A stretch of DNA of 64,000 bases from Limibacter armeniacum (GCF_036880985.1 NZ_JBAJNO010000008.1:372001-436000); one strand, 5' to 3'; counted from the stretch's first letter, positions 43,012 through 52,619 are shown. A program made the numbers and translations. Notes: generated by a model from the letters alone, not told the origin.

Positions 43012-44223
43012 ATGCTGAACAGCGAAGGCTTAACAACGAGACACAATGAGCATATGAACCAACCTTATAAAATATACTATGGTGTAAATGCGGCAGGCAA
43101 AAAAGCCCCAAAAGAAGCCACCATCAAAATCTATGGAGATATCGGTGGGTTTGATTGGGACACATGGCGAAGCACCAACACCTTCCAGCAGTTTACAAAA
43201 GAACTTGAAAGTCTTCCGGAAGATATCACCAGAATCAATGCGAGAATCCATTCTCTCGGAGGAAGTGTGTATCACGGTATTATGATCATTAACTCAATGC
43301 GTCAGCACAAGGCCGAGGTACACACCTATATCGATGGTGTGGCTATGTCAATGGGAGCATTTACAGCCTTCTCCGGAAATAAGGTTTATGCTGCAAATAA
43401 TTCGGTGATCATGATTCACTCCGGCTCCACTAGCGCCTTTGGAAACGCAGTAAAAATGAGAGAAGTGGCAGATACGCTTGAAAAGTGGGACCGACAAATG
43501 GCGCAAACCATAGCCGACAAGACTGGTATGTCTGTCGATGAAGCCATGGCAAAATACATGGACGGCAATGACCACTATCTCACAGCTCAGGAAGCATTGG
43601 AATTAAAACTTATTGATGAGATCACCGACTTCAATAATGATGATATGCCAGAAGATGCTAAAGCACTTGGAGCCGAAGGTATTGCGGCACACTTCCAGAA
43701 ACACGGCTGGAATGGTAAAATGGTAGCCACTGGCGGCAGTGAACAGGAACCAGGGCAAACGCCCGAATCCTTTGCCGACTTTATGGCACAAATGAAAGAT
43801 TTCTTCTCAAGGCTGACGGGCAACATTTCGCCTGCTGCCTCATTGCAAACAACGGCTAAACATACAGATGATATGAATCTTGACAAATTGAATTTCCTGT
43901 TATCAGGAGACTTGAGCAAAGGGGTAAACCTTTCCAAAGAGCAGGCGGAAACGCTGAAGGACAGCCTAAACGGGTACTCAGGCGAGTTATTCTCCGCCGA
44001 GGAAAGAGACAGTGCGGTGACTGCTGCCACTGCAGAGAAAGACACGCAAATCACGGCACTGCAACAGGAAATCGCAGACCTGAAAGCGCAACTGGCAGAT
44101 GAGCCGGCTACACGCCCAACAGTTCAGGTGGAAGACCCGGACAACGTTACAGCAGCTGGAGGCACTGAAAAGGTAGTGACTGCCGATGGCCATGAGCTGG
44201 CAGCAGCTCCTGACTTTATTTAA
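43012..44223 (+). CDS. ClpP-type head maturation protease with scaffold-like C terminus
   Basis: A 403-residue protein. Residues about 35-205 are a ClpP/S49-like serine protease: IHSLGGSVYHGIMIINSM, catalytic Ser113 in IDGVAMSMGAF, His136 in SVIMIHSGSTSAFG, and a late helix TAQEALELKLIDEI. Residues about 285-403 form a linker and coiled coil (EKDTQITALQQEIADLKAQL), as expected for a fused scaffold. Such proteases cleave the capsid precursor and scaffold during head maturation. A second ATG at 43054 is possible. It immediately precedes the major capsid gene. Confidence 0.88.
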   Translation: MLNSEGLTTRHNEHMNQPYKIYYGVNAAGKKAPKEATIKIYGDIGGFDWDTWRSTNTFQQFTKELESLPEDITRINARIHSLGGSVYHGIMIINSMRQHKAEVHTYIDGVAMSMGAFTAFSGNKVYAANNSVIMIHSGSTSAFGNAVKMREVADTLEKWDRQMAQTIADKTGMSVDEAMAKYMDGNDHYLTAQEALELKLIDEITDFNNDDMPEDAKALGAEGIAAHFQKHGWNGKMVATGGSEQEPGQTPESFADFMAQMKDFFSRLTGNISPAASLQTTAKHTDDMNLDKLNFLLSGDLSKGVNLSKEQAETLKDSLNGYSGELFSAEERDSAVTAATAEKDTQITALQQEIADLKAQLADEPATRPTVQVEDPDNVTAAGGTEKVVTADGHELAAAPDFI

Positions 44224-44249
44224 GTAATCACCAATAAAAGCGAAAGAAA

Positions 44250-45254
44250 ATGGCAGTAGATGTTTCAAAATATGCATCCGAGCTGAATGCCGTTGTCAGG
44301 ATGGACAAGGCGCAGATCTGGAACAAGATCTTTCAGAACTCGGTTTCCACTTCCCATTGCCGTACCGTTTCAGGTATCAAGGTAGGTCAGACGCACGTTG
44401 ACCACTTTGCTGATGTGGATGAAGTGGTACAAGGATTTCAGGAGGGCTTTACCGGCAAAGGTACTGTTCGTTTTGAACCTTCTCCAACGGTACAGAGAGG
44501 TCATAAGATTGACTTCGACTTTAACCCGTACAAGTTCGTCAACAGCTGGCAAGGTGACTTGACTGTATTAGGCAGAGACCCGAAGTCTTGGCCACTTTCC
44601 CGTTATGTGATCTATGAGATCCTACTTCCGGCTATCTTACGTGACCGTGAGAACAAGCAGTTCTACAAAGGTAAGTATGTAGCGCCAGTTGCCGGCACCC
44701 CTACGACTGCAGCTGCAGCTGTGGACGGTATCGGTCAAAGACTGATTGAAGGTGCAGCCACCGGTCTATCGGCTGGCGTGAATGGCATTTCTGGTATTGG
44801 CCCATTGGCTGCAGGTACTGTGTATGATCAGTTAAATACTGCAGCAGCTCAATTACCTACAGAATACCGTTTCTCAACGCCATTGAAATTGTACCTAAGT
44901 GAGGATCACCTAAATGATTATTACACAGGAAGAGAAGAGGCGATCGGTACGCATGTCAACACCGATGATAAGAACCGCAATAAGCTGGTCAACACCATGA
45001 TTGAGCTAGCTGGGTTACCATCCATGAACGGCTCAAACCGTTTCTTTATCACCACGCCTAAGAACCTGGTACGTACCATTGATGGACCAGACCCAAAAGC
45101 ATTGCCGATGATTGTGGAGTTGGCAAAACGTGTGATTTCGGTGTACGGTGACTGGGCAGAGGCTTACGGCTTCGGCTCTAAGGAACTGGTATGGGCCAAC
45201 TACATTGGTGCAGCTCAGAACGGTACAGATGACGAGACCGAGGTATTCGCATAA
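44250..45254 (+). CDS. Major capsid protein (HK97-fold, by position)
   Basis: A 334-residue protein following the head protease by 26 bases. Its length, Ala/Gly-rich central region, and a segment FHADV-like (HFADVDEVVQGFQEGFTGKG) suit an HK97-type capsid subunit. The late block FFITTPKNLVRTIDG and a C-terminal WANYIGAA also fit. I cannot match it to a named family by eye; the call relies mainly on synteny with protease, terminase and portal. It is followed by a perfect hairpin. Confidence 0.75.
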   Translation: MAVDVSKYASELNAVVRMDKAQIWNKIFQNSVSTSHCRTVSGIKVGQTHVDHFADVDEVVQGFQEGFTGKGTVRFEPSPTVQRGHKIDFDFNPYKFVNSWQGDLTVLGRDPKSWPLSRYVIYEILLPAILRDRENKQFYKGKYVAPVAGTPTTAAAAVDGIGQRLIEGAATGLSAGVNGISGIGPLAAGTVYDQLNTAAAQLPTEYRFSTPLKLYLSEDHLNDYYTGREEAIGTHVNTDDKNRNKLVNTMIELAGLPSMNGSNRFFITTPKNLVRTIDGPDPKALPMIVELAKRVISVYGDWAEAYGFGSKELVWANYIGAAQNGTDDETEVFA

Positions 45255-45268
45255 TTGATTTCTCAATA

Positions 45269-45292
45269 AGGGACAAGGCTCTCCTTGTCCCT
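45269..45292 (+). terminator. Hairpin after major capsid gene
   Basis: Perfect 10-bp stem AGGGACAAGG/CCTTGTCCCT around CTCT, without a T-run. Partial attenuation here would make capsid mRNA exceed downstream messages. It also rules out a TTG start at 45285. Confidence 0.6.
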
Positions 45293-45308
45293 ACAAAAGA
45301 TATTGGAT

Positions 45309-45929
45309 ATGGCATTTGACCAAATTACAATCCCCACCGAACATATGGTGGATGACGATTTCGAGAATGTTGGTGGTATCGCCCGTGAGATCGCCTGGGC
45401 ATTTCTGGCCAACGTCAATACGCTACCTAAACCGGTAGTGGATAAACTTTCGGATACAGGTAATCTGGAAGATATTGCAACGATTTCGGATGATATCGTG
45501 ATGGAAACCGGGCAGGAATTCCAACGGCTGGAAATCACCGAAGACACAGGTAATATTGTAGCGGCTGGTGCGGGTGAAAAAGATGGAAAGGTAGCGGAAG
45601 AAACGTTAACCTTCTTTGTGCCAGGCAACCGAAAATACATCAAGGCGCTGTTCCGTATCTGGAAAAATGCAGATATGGTATTCCTGGTACCTGATAACGA
45701 TCCGGAGGAAAACGTGCAGCTCTATGGTACAAAAAGATTTCCAGCAAGATTGGATACCTACGAGTACAACTCAGGTGCTGCTAAGACTGACAGAAAGGGT
45801 GCAACCTTTACGTTCAAGCGTACGGACGTAATGGAGTCCCCAATCTTTGAAGGCGGCGTAATAACCGACGAGACTGGGCCTACTTACCAAACCAATTTGG
45901 AATATCTGAAAGTAACTTCTGGTGTATAA
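45309..45929 (+). CDS. Tube-like or head-completion structural protein
   Basis: A 206-residue beta-rich protein starting MAFDQITIPTEHMVDDDF. The block TLTFFVPGNRKYIKALFRIWKNADMVFLVPDNDPEENVQLYGTKRFPARLDTYEYNSGAAKTDRKGATFTFK resembles phage tail-tube folds, in which FxVPGN..., LVPD... and a late RKGxTFTF strand recur. A capsid decoration role is the alternative. The ATG at 45309 is chosen because an upstream TTG lies within a hairpin. Its stop overlaps the next start (TAATG). Confidence 0.6.
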   Translation: MAFDQITIPTEHMVDDDFENVGGIAREIAWAFLANVNTLPKPVVDKLSDTGNLEDIATISDDIVMETGQEFQRLEITEDTGNIVAAGAGEKDGKVAEETLTFFVPGNRKYIKALFRIWKNADMVFLVPDNDPEENVQLYGTKRFPARLDTYEYNSGAAKTDRKGATFTFKRTDVMESPIFEGGVITDETGPTYQTNLEYLKVTSGV

Positions 45930-48445
45930 TGCTGAAATCGATCATAATTCAAGGGGGTGATCACCTTGGTGGCATAGACCGCTTCTGGTTTGCTGAGGCA
46001 GACAGCGTGATTTTTTCTGAGCCAAACGAGAGCGGGGTCTTAACGGACCCCGTTTCTTTTACTGGCACATCATGGCTGGAGATCCAGCTGCAGAAAGGTT
46101 CGGGCGGTTTTACAGCGCCCATGTCCCACACCAAGCATGGGGAAATCTACACCCATGCCATGGCGGGTATTGTTCCGGAAGTTTCAGAGGAAGTGGCGGC
46201 AGACCTTTCCTTGATGAAAAAGTACCGGTATATACTTTGTGTAAAAGACAATGATGGCAACTACTGGTTGGCGGGCACACCCGAACAGCCTCTGACTTTC
46301 TCCTACAAGAAGGACAGCCTTCGAGCACCTGGAGAGCTTGCCAACCACAGCATTGAGTTTGGCGGGAAGGTCTACCATAAGCCGATCAGCTACCAACCGG
46401 AAGAGAAATACCTGCCTGACTTTGAGACCGAAGCGGTAATCGAAAACCTGACGGCCATCAATGTACAGGGTGGCGTTCAGCTGGACTGGACACTGACACC
46501 GGCATCTGAGCCGGGCATACTGGAGATATACCGAAAGATGGACGGGGGCAATTACCAAAAAGTGGGAGAAGCGGCAGACTTTGCCACCACCTTCACGGAC
46601 ACCACCATCGCAGACAATACCCACTATACCTATGTGGTGAGCTGGCTGGCTGCAGTAGGCCTGAACTCCAACGAGGCAGACGTCACCACACTGGATGCTG
46701 ATCTTTCTGCCAGTTTCTTGGGCGATACGGTCACGGTTACCTTTGGGGCAGCTAGCACACAAGAGATCCTCTATAAGATTGGTGCCGGGGAAGCGCAAAG
46801 CTTCAATACTGGAGCGGCAGAAGTCATTACTGGCGTTGCCGGCAAGCAGCTGCGGTTTTACGCCACCAATGCAGCACTAATCACCTCTGTGGTATTTGAC
46901 GACACCGTCAATCCGCAGGCATTCGGTAACCTGCTGATCAAGGGCAGCTTTACGGCACTACAGATCTTCCAGCTAAAGGATGGTAACCTGACAGGTTTTG
47001 CCTTTGGTAGCTGGGTACAACAGGCTGGCTATACGCTGGACCTTACGAACTCCATTGTAAGTGTGGCAGATGCAGACAAGCTGGTCAATGCGTTGATAGA
47101 AGCCAATGGCGGAACGGTCACCGATGACGGCGCCGGCAACTATACCGGTGATCCGGGCATTGGTACCAGCGCCAATACTCGAAGCATTGATATCGGAAGC
47201 CTATCAGTAAACATTGCCGTTAGCCAGAGCCAGCCCGACAAGCTGCTGCTTAGCAAGATTCAGGCATTGGGTACACCAAGTATTGATGGTGTTGGTTTTG
47301 AGGTAACCACTATCCGGACGGTTTGCGACTCTGCCATGGATTTTGATTTTTCGGCCATCGGCTCCACTGACACCGTTTCACAGCTGAGTAACTGGATTGA
47401 GCAGGCTACTGAACTGAACCTCGAAAACATGAGTGTCTCAGACTTCCTGAACTTTACTTTTGAGTTGCGTTTTGATGATCCGAGTACAGGAATAGAAACC
47501 AAGGCTACAGGTTTGCAGAATATCGATACCTACCTGAAGGGATCGGAGTTTCAAAATTACTTCAATACCCTGTTTGACAATGGGCAGTATGAGGATGAGG
47601 TGGAAATGAAGCGCTATACAGTTGTAGCAAAGCGGGCACAGGAGTCTAATGATAGTCAATGCAGGTTAAGTTACCTGAAATACCCTACAACTTTGGAGGG
47701 CAGGACATGTGGAACTGTTGTGGATGTTACTAAAGTGGGTGCTTTTGCGCTTTACTCCATGACCAAAATGCAAAGCAACTACAACGGGCCTGTCTTTCAG
47801 GACACTGACTTGAATGATTACGACTTTGCCAATAAGCCTACAGTTGTTGTAACGATTGAGACGTTGTACAGCCAAACCAATAAATGTGACTTAGAACGCT
47901 TCAATTCAGTTGATCAATACATACCTGAAGAGGATGCAATACTGATAGGTTATGGCGGTGGAGATCCGCATTACCTATCCGACTTGACAGGGGTAAATGA
48001 AGATTTCTCAGATATCACAATTTGCTGTAACGTTAAGTCATTAGGGCAGTCCGGTACCCAAAGGGTTGTTGCCTTTTCATGGTATGACAATGATGGGAAA
48101 TTGAATAATATTCAGATCCTAAAGAGTGGTCAAGGTCTCACTGGAAATGACCGCTATGACAATGGAACCATCAATGCCTTTTCTTTTACATCCAGCCTCA
48201 GCCAATCGGAATATTCCCTTGCCTTTTTGACTATCAATACGGTAACTGGAGAGATGAAAGGATATTTGAATGGGTATAATGAAGTTTTAAGTACCGTCTC
48301 GGTTGTAAAAAAATATGTCAGTGGCAAGAGTATATATGCAGGATATACTCAAAACAATGATACGCTATGTGATTTCATTGCTGTATATCCCAAGATATTG
48401 AACCAAGCTGAAATGGAGGACCTATATAACAGATTACAAAATTAA
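45929..48445 (+). CDS. Large modular adhesin/fibre-like protein
   Basis: An 838-residue protein. Residues 1-165 are beta-rich (NYWLAGTPEQPLTFSYKKD, then NHSIEFGGKVYHKP), similar in style to the upstream tube-like protein. Residues about 168-255 form a fibronectin type III domain (VQLDWTLTPASEPGILEIYRKMDGG...YTYVVSWLAA). A variable middle follows, then a segment AFALYSMTKMQSNYNGPVF typical of Bacteroidota phage adhesins, and a C-terminal LamG/concanavalin-like region (about 675-838). The last third is AT-richer than the first, suggesting domain swapping. It probably displays a receptor- or polysaccharide-binding module on the particle. Confidence 0.65.
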   Translation: MLKSIIIQGGDHLGGIDRFWFAEADSVIFSEPNESGVLTDPVSFTGTSWLEIQLQKGSGGFTAPMSHTKHGEIYTHAMAGIVPEVSEEVAADLSLMKKYRYILCVKDNDGNYWLAGTPEQPLTFSYKKDSLRAPGELANHSIEFGGKVYHKPISYQPEEKYLPDFETEAVIENLTAINVQGGVQLDWTLTPASEPGILEIYRKMDGGNYQKVGEAADFATTFTDTTIADNTHYTYVVSWLAAVGLNSNEADVTTLDADLSASFLGDTVTVTFGAASTQEILYKIGAGEAQSFNTGAAEVITGVAGKQLRFYATNAALITSVVFDDTVNPQAFGNLLIKGSFTALQIFQLKDGNLTGFAFGSWVQQAGYTLDLTNSIVSVADADKLVNALIEANGGTVTDDGAGNYTGDPGIGTSANTRSIDIGSLSVNIAVSQSQPDKLLLSKIQALGTPSIDGVGFEVTTIRTVCDSAMDFDFSAIGSTDTVSQLSNWIEQATELNLENMSVSDFLNFTFELRFDDPSTGIETKATGLQNIDTYLKGSEFQNYFNTLFDNGQYEDEVEMKRYTVVAKRAQESNDSQCRLSYLKYPTTLEGRTCGTVVDVTKVGAFALYSMTKMQSNYNGPVFQDTDLNDYDFANKPTVVVTIETLYSQTNKCDLERFNSVDQYIPEEDAILIGYGGGDPHYLSDLTGVNEDFSDITICCNVKSLGQSGTQRVVAFSWYDNDGKLNNIQILKSGQGLTGNDRYDNGTINAFSFTSSLSQSEYSLAFLTINTVTGEMKGYLNGYNEVLSTVSVVKKYVSGKSIYAGYTQNNDTLCDFIAVYPKILNQAEMEDLYNRLQN

Positions 48446-48458
48446 AATCAGTTGACTT

Positions 48459-48815
48459 ATGAGCCTAACAGATCAAATCACGAATCTATCAGCATTGGAA
48501 GACACTACTGCTGATGTAAAAAAAGCGCAGGAAGCTACCAGTTTTATGACTGGAGCTACGACCTACAATATCCAGCTGTTTACTCAAGGGCCTTCAGGTC
48601 ACGAGATGGTAATTGTACTGGAGAAAGGAGGCGTCAAGAAAACGCTAACACTCAAAAAGGATGATAACTCTGGAGCTTATGCAGCTGCTATAAAGGACGC
48701 ATTGATGACGGCTATTGAGGATGCTTTTATGGCAGCGTTTGATGCGCAGTATATGACCTGCTCCAATGCTGGGTATATGGTACCGACTAAGGAGGAGATA
48801 TTGGGACAGAGCTAA
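48459..48815 (+). CDS. Small structural-block protein
   Basis: A 118-residue protein (MSLTDQITNLSALEDTTADVKKAQEATSFMTGATTYNIQLFTQG...). It has a helical N terminus, a short beta hairpin (MVIVLEKGGVKKTLTLKKDD) and an Ala/Met-rich helix. No family was recognised. It follows the adhesin by 13 bases and could be its chaperone or a decoration protein. Confidence 0.55.
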   Translation: MSLTDQITNLSALEDTTADVKKAQEATSFMTGATTYNIQLFTQGPSGHEMVIVLEKGGVKKTLTLKKDDNSGAYAAAIKDALMTAIEDAFMAAFDAQYMTCSNAGYMVPTKEEILGQS

Positions 48816-48839
48816 CCAAAAATTTAATCTTGTAGATAT

Positions 48840-48876
48840 AGGGCTGAGAGGTTATCTTTCAGCCCTAATTTTTTGA
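48840..48876 (+). terminator. Terminator before AT-rich insert gene
   Basis: Stem AGGGCTGA/TCAGCCCT with an 11-base loop and AATTTTTTG after it. Confidence 0.8.
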
Positions 48877-48891
48877 CTAAAACCTGATTCT

Positions 48892-49512
48892 ATGCTTTTT
48901 GAAACAATTGACTGGACAACTATTATCACATCTCTTGTTACTTCAGGAATCGTAACTTCGAGTGTTGGCTATTTTTTCAAGAGATATTTTGATTGGCAGT
49001 CTAAAAAATCTGAGTTAAGATTTAACTCCCAGCTTCAACAAGAAAATAAAAACCTTGAATTAAGGCTAAGTAATAAACTTCAAGTTGAGAAGTATAATTA
49101 TGAGATACTTGTGGTTTCGATAAAAAAGATATGGAATAGCTTATGTAAAATAGAACATATATTAGCTCTCATGAAAGTTGAGAACTTGAACATGTCTGAA
49201 ATACAAGAGCAGATAATTCTTGAGTTTGCTTCAATAGAGGAAGAAAAATTATTCCTACCAGATGAAATTCACGATAAATTAGATCAGTTTCTTTATGAGT
49301 TTGCAGGTAAAGAGTTTCCTAACTTCACAATTAGTGTTCATAAAATTATAACTGAAAATAAAATTGATGTAAAAAACATTACTACTGCTAATGAACACAT
49401 ACGTTTAATTTGGAGTGATTTCCAAAGAATTCGAAATTACTTTATTGAAAATAAAAAAGTGTTAAGGCCATTGATTAGGGAGAATATAAAAGAAGTAATC
49501 ACCCAATCTTAG
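48892..49512 (+). CDS. AT-rich moron: single-pass membrane protein with coiled coil
   Basis: A 206-residue protein inside the G+C-richer late block but itself clearly AT-rich, with its own upstream terminator, as expected of a moron. It has one N-terminal helix (TIITSLVTSGIVTSSVGYFFKRYF, about residues 10-33), then a coiled coil (KKSELRFNSQLQQENKNLELRLSNKL) and a helical C-terminal region. No family was recognised. Membrane anchor plus coil would suit superinfection exclusion or defence sensing; this is an inference. Confidence 0.6.
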   Translation: MLFETIDWTTIITSLVTSGIVTSSVGYFFKRYFDWQSKKSELRFNSQLQQENKNLELRLSNKLQVEKYNYEILVVSIKKIWNSLCKIEHILALMKVENLNMSEIQEQIILEFASIEEEKLFLPDEIHDKLDQFLYEFAGKEFPNFTISVHKIITENKIDVKNITTANEHIRLIWSDFQRIRNYFIENKKVLRPLIRENIKEVITQS

Positions 49513-49578
49513 TGGTTTAATTTTGTCCTTCCAATTACCCACTTCCCATTGCAATTTCCCTGAAAAAGAAATTGCACC

Positions 49579-50133
49579 ATGACAATTGAAAAGCTAGAAA
49601 AGGAATATGAGCGTCTTTCGGGACTGCCTGCAGATAAGTTTTATCCAAAAGTTACTCCTGAAAGACGGCTCAAAAAGTTGCAGTTTAAGGTTCGTTTTCT
49701 GACCCATACTGCAAAGGCGGCCACCACTGCAACTCTTGCAACCAAGCAGGCACCTACCACCTCCAAAAATCCCACACAGGAAAAACTGCTGAAGCTGTGG
49801 CGTGAACTCAAGGCGGAGTTTACGCACCTGCGCCACACTAAATTGATTTCTAAAAAAAAAGTTGAGCGGGAGTATGCGTCTTTGCGCATTCTTCAGATCC
49901 AGAAAGTGGAACTTCCCCGAATTTCTGAAAAACTGGATCGGGTAAAAGAAGGCAAGCCAGCCGAACCGGAGCGCCCAATCACGATGGTGGATATCTCCAG
50001 CAAGATTGAGGTCAAGAAACGGATCGATACGGTGGAGACTTACGTCAGCCGCTACCGTGGCAAGAAGGGAAAGGAGCAGCTTTTTGATAAGTACCTCAAG
50101 GAATTGGAATACCTGAAATCAACACTCAAGTAA
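49579..50133 (+). CDS. Hypothetical protein before small terminase
   Basis: A 184-residue, very basic, helical protein (MTIEKLEKEYERLSGLPADKFYPKVTPERRLKKLQFKVRFL...). Its stop overlaps the start of the small-terminase-like gene (TAATG). A packaging-associated DNA- or protein-binding role is possible; nothing specific is visible. Confidence 0.55.
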   Translation: MTIEKLEKEYERLSGLPADKFYPKVTPERRLKKLQFKVRFLTHTAKAATTATLATKQAPTTSKNPTQEKLLKLWRELKAEFTHLRHTKLISKKKVEREYASLRILQIQKVELPRISEKLDRVKEGKPAEPERPITMVDISSKIEVKKRIDTVETYVSRYRGKKGKEQLFDKYLKELEYLKSTLK

Positions 50134-50777
50134 TGGGAAAGAACCTGATAGAACATAAGCAGATGCTGGCGAACATGTCGGATCATGGCACGTTAAGGGA
50201 CAGGATTATGGCCAGCTATCTTGATCCGGATATGGTCAGTCTTACTGAACGGGAAGAGAGTGTACGGATGCGTTGGGAACAGGTCAATGCCTTGTTGCTT
50301 AAAGGACACTCAAAGGAGCAAGTCAGCATCAAGGTATCAAAGCTATACGGAATATCCCGCAGGATGGCTTACAATGATATCCGCAATGCCATGAGCATGT
50401 ACGGGGATGTCACCAAAAGCACCCGTGATGGAGAGCGGGCCATACTGAAGGAACTATCCATGAGGGTGTACCGAAAGGCATGGAAAGATGGTGACCTGAA
50501 ATCTGCCAACGTTGCCTTGAAGAACTATTACCTGTTTGCCGGACTGGATAAGGACGAAACCGATATGCCAAATGCTGAGACCATCGAGCCACACGAGTTT
50601 GTCTTCAAGCTTCCGACCAGTGACAAAGGAAAGCAACTGACCATTGACATTACGGACATTCAGAAGTTGCCAACTGAAATGCAGGAGAAGCTGATCAATG
50701 CGGTGGAAGATGAAACCATCACGGAAGAGATGCTAGATGAGATGTTGGACAAAGCGGAAAAAGAACATGAGCAATAA
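50133..50777 (+). CDS. Small terminase subunit-like protein
   Basis: A 214-residue protein directly before the large terminase, overlapping it by 11 bases. A helix-turn-helix-like region is seen at about residues 45-90 (EQVNALLLKGHSKEQVSIKVSKLYGISRRMAYNDIRNAMSMYG). A helical oligomerisation part follows, then an acidic C-terminal tail (EMLDEMLDKAEKEHEQ). This is the expected layout of a TerS, which recognises packaging sites. The call rests on synteny and the HTH. Confidence 0.65.
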   Translation: MGKNLIEHKQMLANMSDHGTLRDRIMASYLDPDMVSLTEREESVRMRWEQVNALLLKGHSKEQVSIKVSKLYGISRRMAYNDIRNAMSMYGDVTKSTRDGERAILKELSMRVYRKAWKDGDLKSANVALKNYYLFAGLDKDETDMPNAETIEPHEFVFKLPTSDKGKQLTIDITDIQKLPTEMQEKLINAVEDETITEEMLDEMLDKAEKEHEQ

Positions 50778-52431
50778 GCCGGTAAAGGAAATCAAGTTCA
50801 ACAAGCCACAGATGCGACTGGTGGTACAACCCTGCAAAACCTCCACTGCCATTTGGGGACGTGGCACAGGAAAGTCTACCAATATCGCATGGCGCATAGA
50901 CCGCATTGTCCGGGACATGCCCCGGTCGAAATGGGCATTGGTTGGTAACACCTACAAGCAGATGCTTACCCGTACATTGCCTTCCACCATTTCAGGTCTG
51001 GAAAAACTGGGTTATGTCAGGAACTACCACTTCTTTATTGGAAGGAAAGCTCCGGAAAAATGGAAGTGGCCTGAGCCTTACCAGCCACCACTTTCCTATG
51101 AGCACTGCCTGCACTTCTGGACAGGGGCTGCATTTGTACTGGTCAGCCTTGATGGGGGTGGTGGTTCCTCCCGAGGCCAGAACATTGACGGAGCCATTAC
51201 GGATGAAACACTGCTGATCAACAAGGAAAGGTTCGATACGGATGTAGACACAGCAAACCGTGGCCATTTGGAGGAATTCAAGCACGTTCCGTATCACCAT
51301 GGCATTTTCCATTTCTCCTCCATGCCTTATCCCGGGCAGGCGGATTGGCTACTGCAGGAAGGAGACTATTACAAGAAGGATTACAACCAGGATATTATCA
51401 TCATTCGTGAGCAGCTGACCGAACTGCAACTCAAGTTTATTGACAACAGGGACAAGGCGACCAGGAAAGATATTTGGAAGGAAATGCAACTGCTGGAAAA
51501 GCAATTGAGATACAGGCCCAGCAAGAAAGGACACCTGTATACAGAAGCTAATGCTTTCAATAATCTGGAGAACTTGGGCATTTCCTATCTGGAGCAGCAG
51601 CGGGAAAGGGTAATCGACTACCTTTTCAAGGTGGAAGTCCTAAACAGGCGACCGATTGAGATTGAAGGTGGATTTTATCCACTCCTGAAGCTGGATTATC
51701 ACGCAGAGCAAGACTCCAATGCACACATCAGCCTTGATGAGATCGGCTACGAGGCAAAGGAAACGCTGAAAGACTGCCGTATGGATGGTGACTTGCTTCC
51801 CAATGAACCAATTCGGGTGGCGGTGGACTGGGGAGACCGGATTTCCTGTCTCGTTGCTGGCCAGTACAACCAGGACAGGAACGAATACCGATTCCTGAAG
51901 AACTTCTGGGTAAAACACCCAAAGCTGGTGGATGACTTGGCGGACGAATTGCATGCCCATTACAAGTATCACCGCAGGAAAGACATCATTTTCATTATTG
52001 ACAATGAGTATGGCAACCGGAAAGGTCCCAATTCCAACATCTCCTACAATGATGCATTTATGCAAAGGCTCCAGAAACAAGGCTGGAATGTCATCCAGTA
52101 TGATCTTGGAAGGGTTCCCGACCATCAGGACCGTTACCTGCTTTGGTACAACCTACTCAAGGAGGAGAAAAAAGAGCTGCCGCTTGTCCGGTTTAACCTA
52201 CTTAACTGCAGTGAACTACTCTTTTCCATGAAACAGGCGCCAGTGAAACAGGTAATGGGAAAGATCAAGAAAGACAAGAGCAGTGAGAAGTCCACAGGAG
52301 ACCAGGTGAAAGCCACGCACCTCTCCGATGCTGCCGACTTGCACGCCATCCATCTCAAGCGGATAGCGTTTATTCCAAACATGAATTGGGTCGATAATGT
52401 GATGCCAAACCTCGGAAATAAGAAAAAGTAA
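50767..52431 (+). CDS. Terminase large subunit
   Basis: A 554-residue packaging motor. Walker A is WGRGTGKST (about 30-38), Walker B-like GAITDETLLI is near 141-150, and the C-terminal RNase-H-like nuclease shows VAVDWGDRISCLVAGQY (about 352), FIIDNEYGNRKG (about 408) and HLSDAADLHAIHL (about 518), which supply the metal-binding Asp residues. It translocates DNA into the prohead and cuts concatemers. The start at 50767 (MSNKPVKEIKF) is chosen over 50737, which would lengthen the overlap. Confidence 0.9.
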   Translation: MSNKPVKEIKFNKPQMRLVVQPCKTSTAIWGRGTGKSTNIAWRIDRIVRDMPRSKWALVGNTYKQMLTRTLPSTISGLEKLGYVRNYHFFIGRKAPEKWKWPEPYQPPLSYEHCLHFWTGAAFVLVSLDGGGGSSRGQNIDGAITDETLLINKERFDTDVDTANRGHLEEFKHVPYHHGIFHFSSMPYPGQADWLLQEGDYYKKDYNQDIIIIREQLTELQLKFIDNRDKATRKDIWKEMQLLEKQLRYRPSKKGHLYTEANAFNNLENLGISYLEQQRERVIDYLFKVEVLNRRPIEIEGGFYPLLKLDYHAEQDSNAHISLDEIGYEAKETLKDCRMDGDLLPNEPIRVAVDWGDRISCLVAGQYNQDRNEYRFLKNFWVKHPKLVDDLADELHAHYKYHRRKDIIFIIDNEYGNRKGPNSNISYNDAFMQRLQKQGWNVIQYDLGRVPDHQDRYLLWYNLLKEEKKELPLVRFNLLNCSELLFSMKQAPVKQVMGKIKKDKSSEKSTGDQVKATHLSDAADLHAIHLKRIAFIPNMNWVDNVMPNLGNKKK

Positions 52432-52453
52432 AAAACGTCATTTCTGTATAGCT

Positions 52454-52484
52454 GGCGCCTGAAATCCCCTTCAGGCGCCTTTTG
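52454..52484 (+). terminator. Terminator after large terminase
   Basis: Perfect 9-bp stem GGCGCCTGA/TCAGGCGCC with an 8-base loop, followed by TTTTG. Confidence 0.75.
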
Positions 52485-52619
52485 TATGGAAATAGAAATC
52501 CGACGATTAACCCCGCCGCGTACTGAGCTTGCAAACGCAATTCTGCCTCAAAAAAATGGATAAATCGGTCCCTATTTTTTGTCCTTCGATCCACGAGTGC
52601 AAGTCAGCTAATTGCACTC

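Noticed and set aside
45285-45308. Earlier TTG start for the tube-like protein
   Set aside because: The TTG lies within a perfect 10-bp hairpin; the ATG at 45309 is more likely.
46184-46798. Leftward 204-codon frame inside the adhesin gene
   Set aside because: It is antisense to a domain-supported protein (fibronectin III) in G+C-rich DNA, where spurious frames are common.
50992-52125. Several leftward frames opposite the large terminase
   Set aside because: The terminase is supported by motor and nuclease motifs; the antisense products show no domains.
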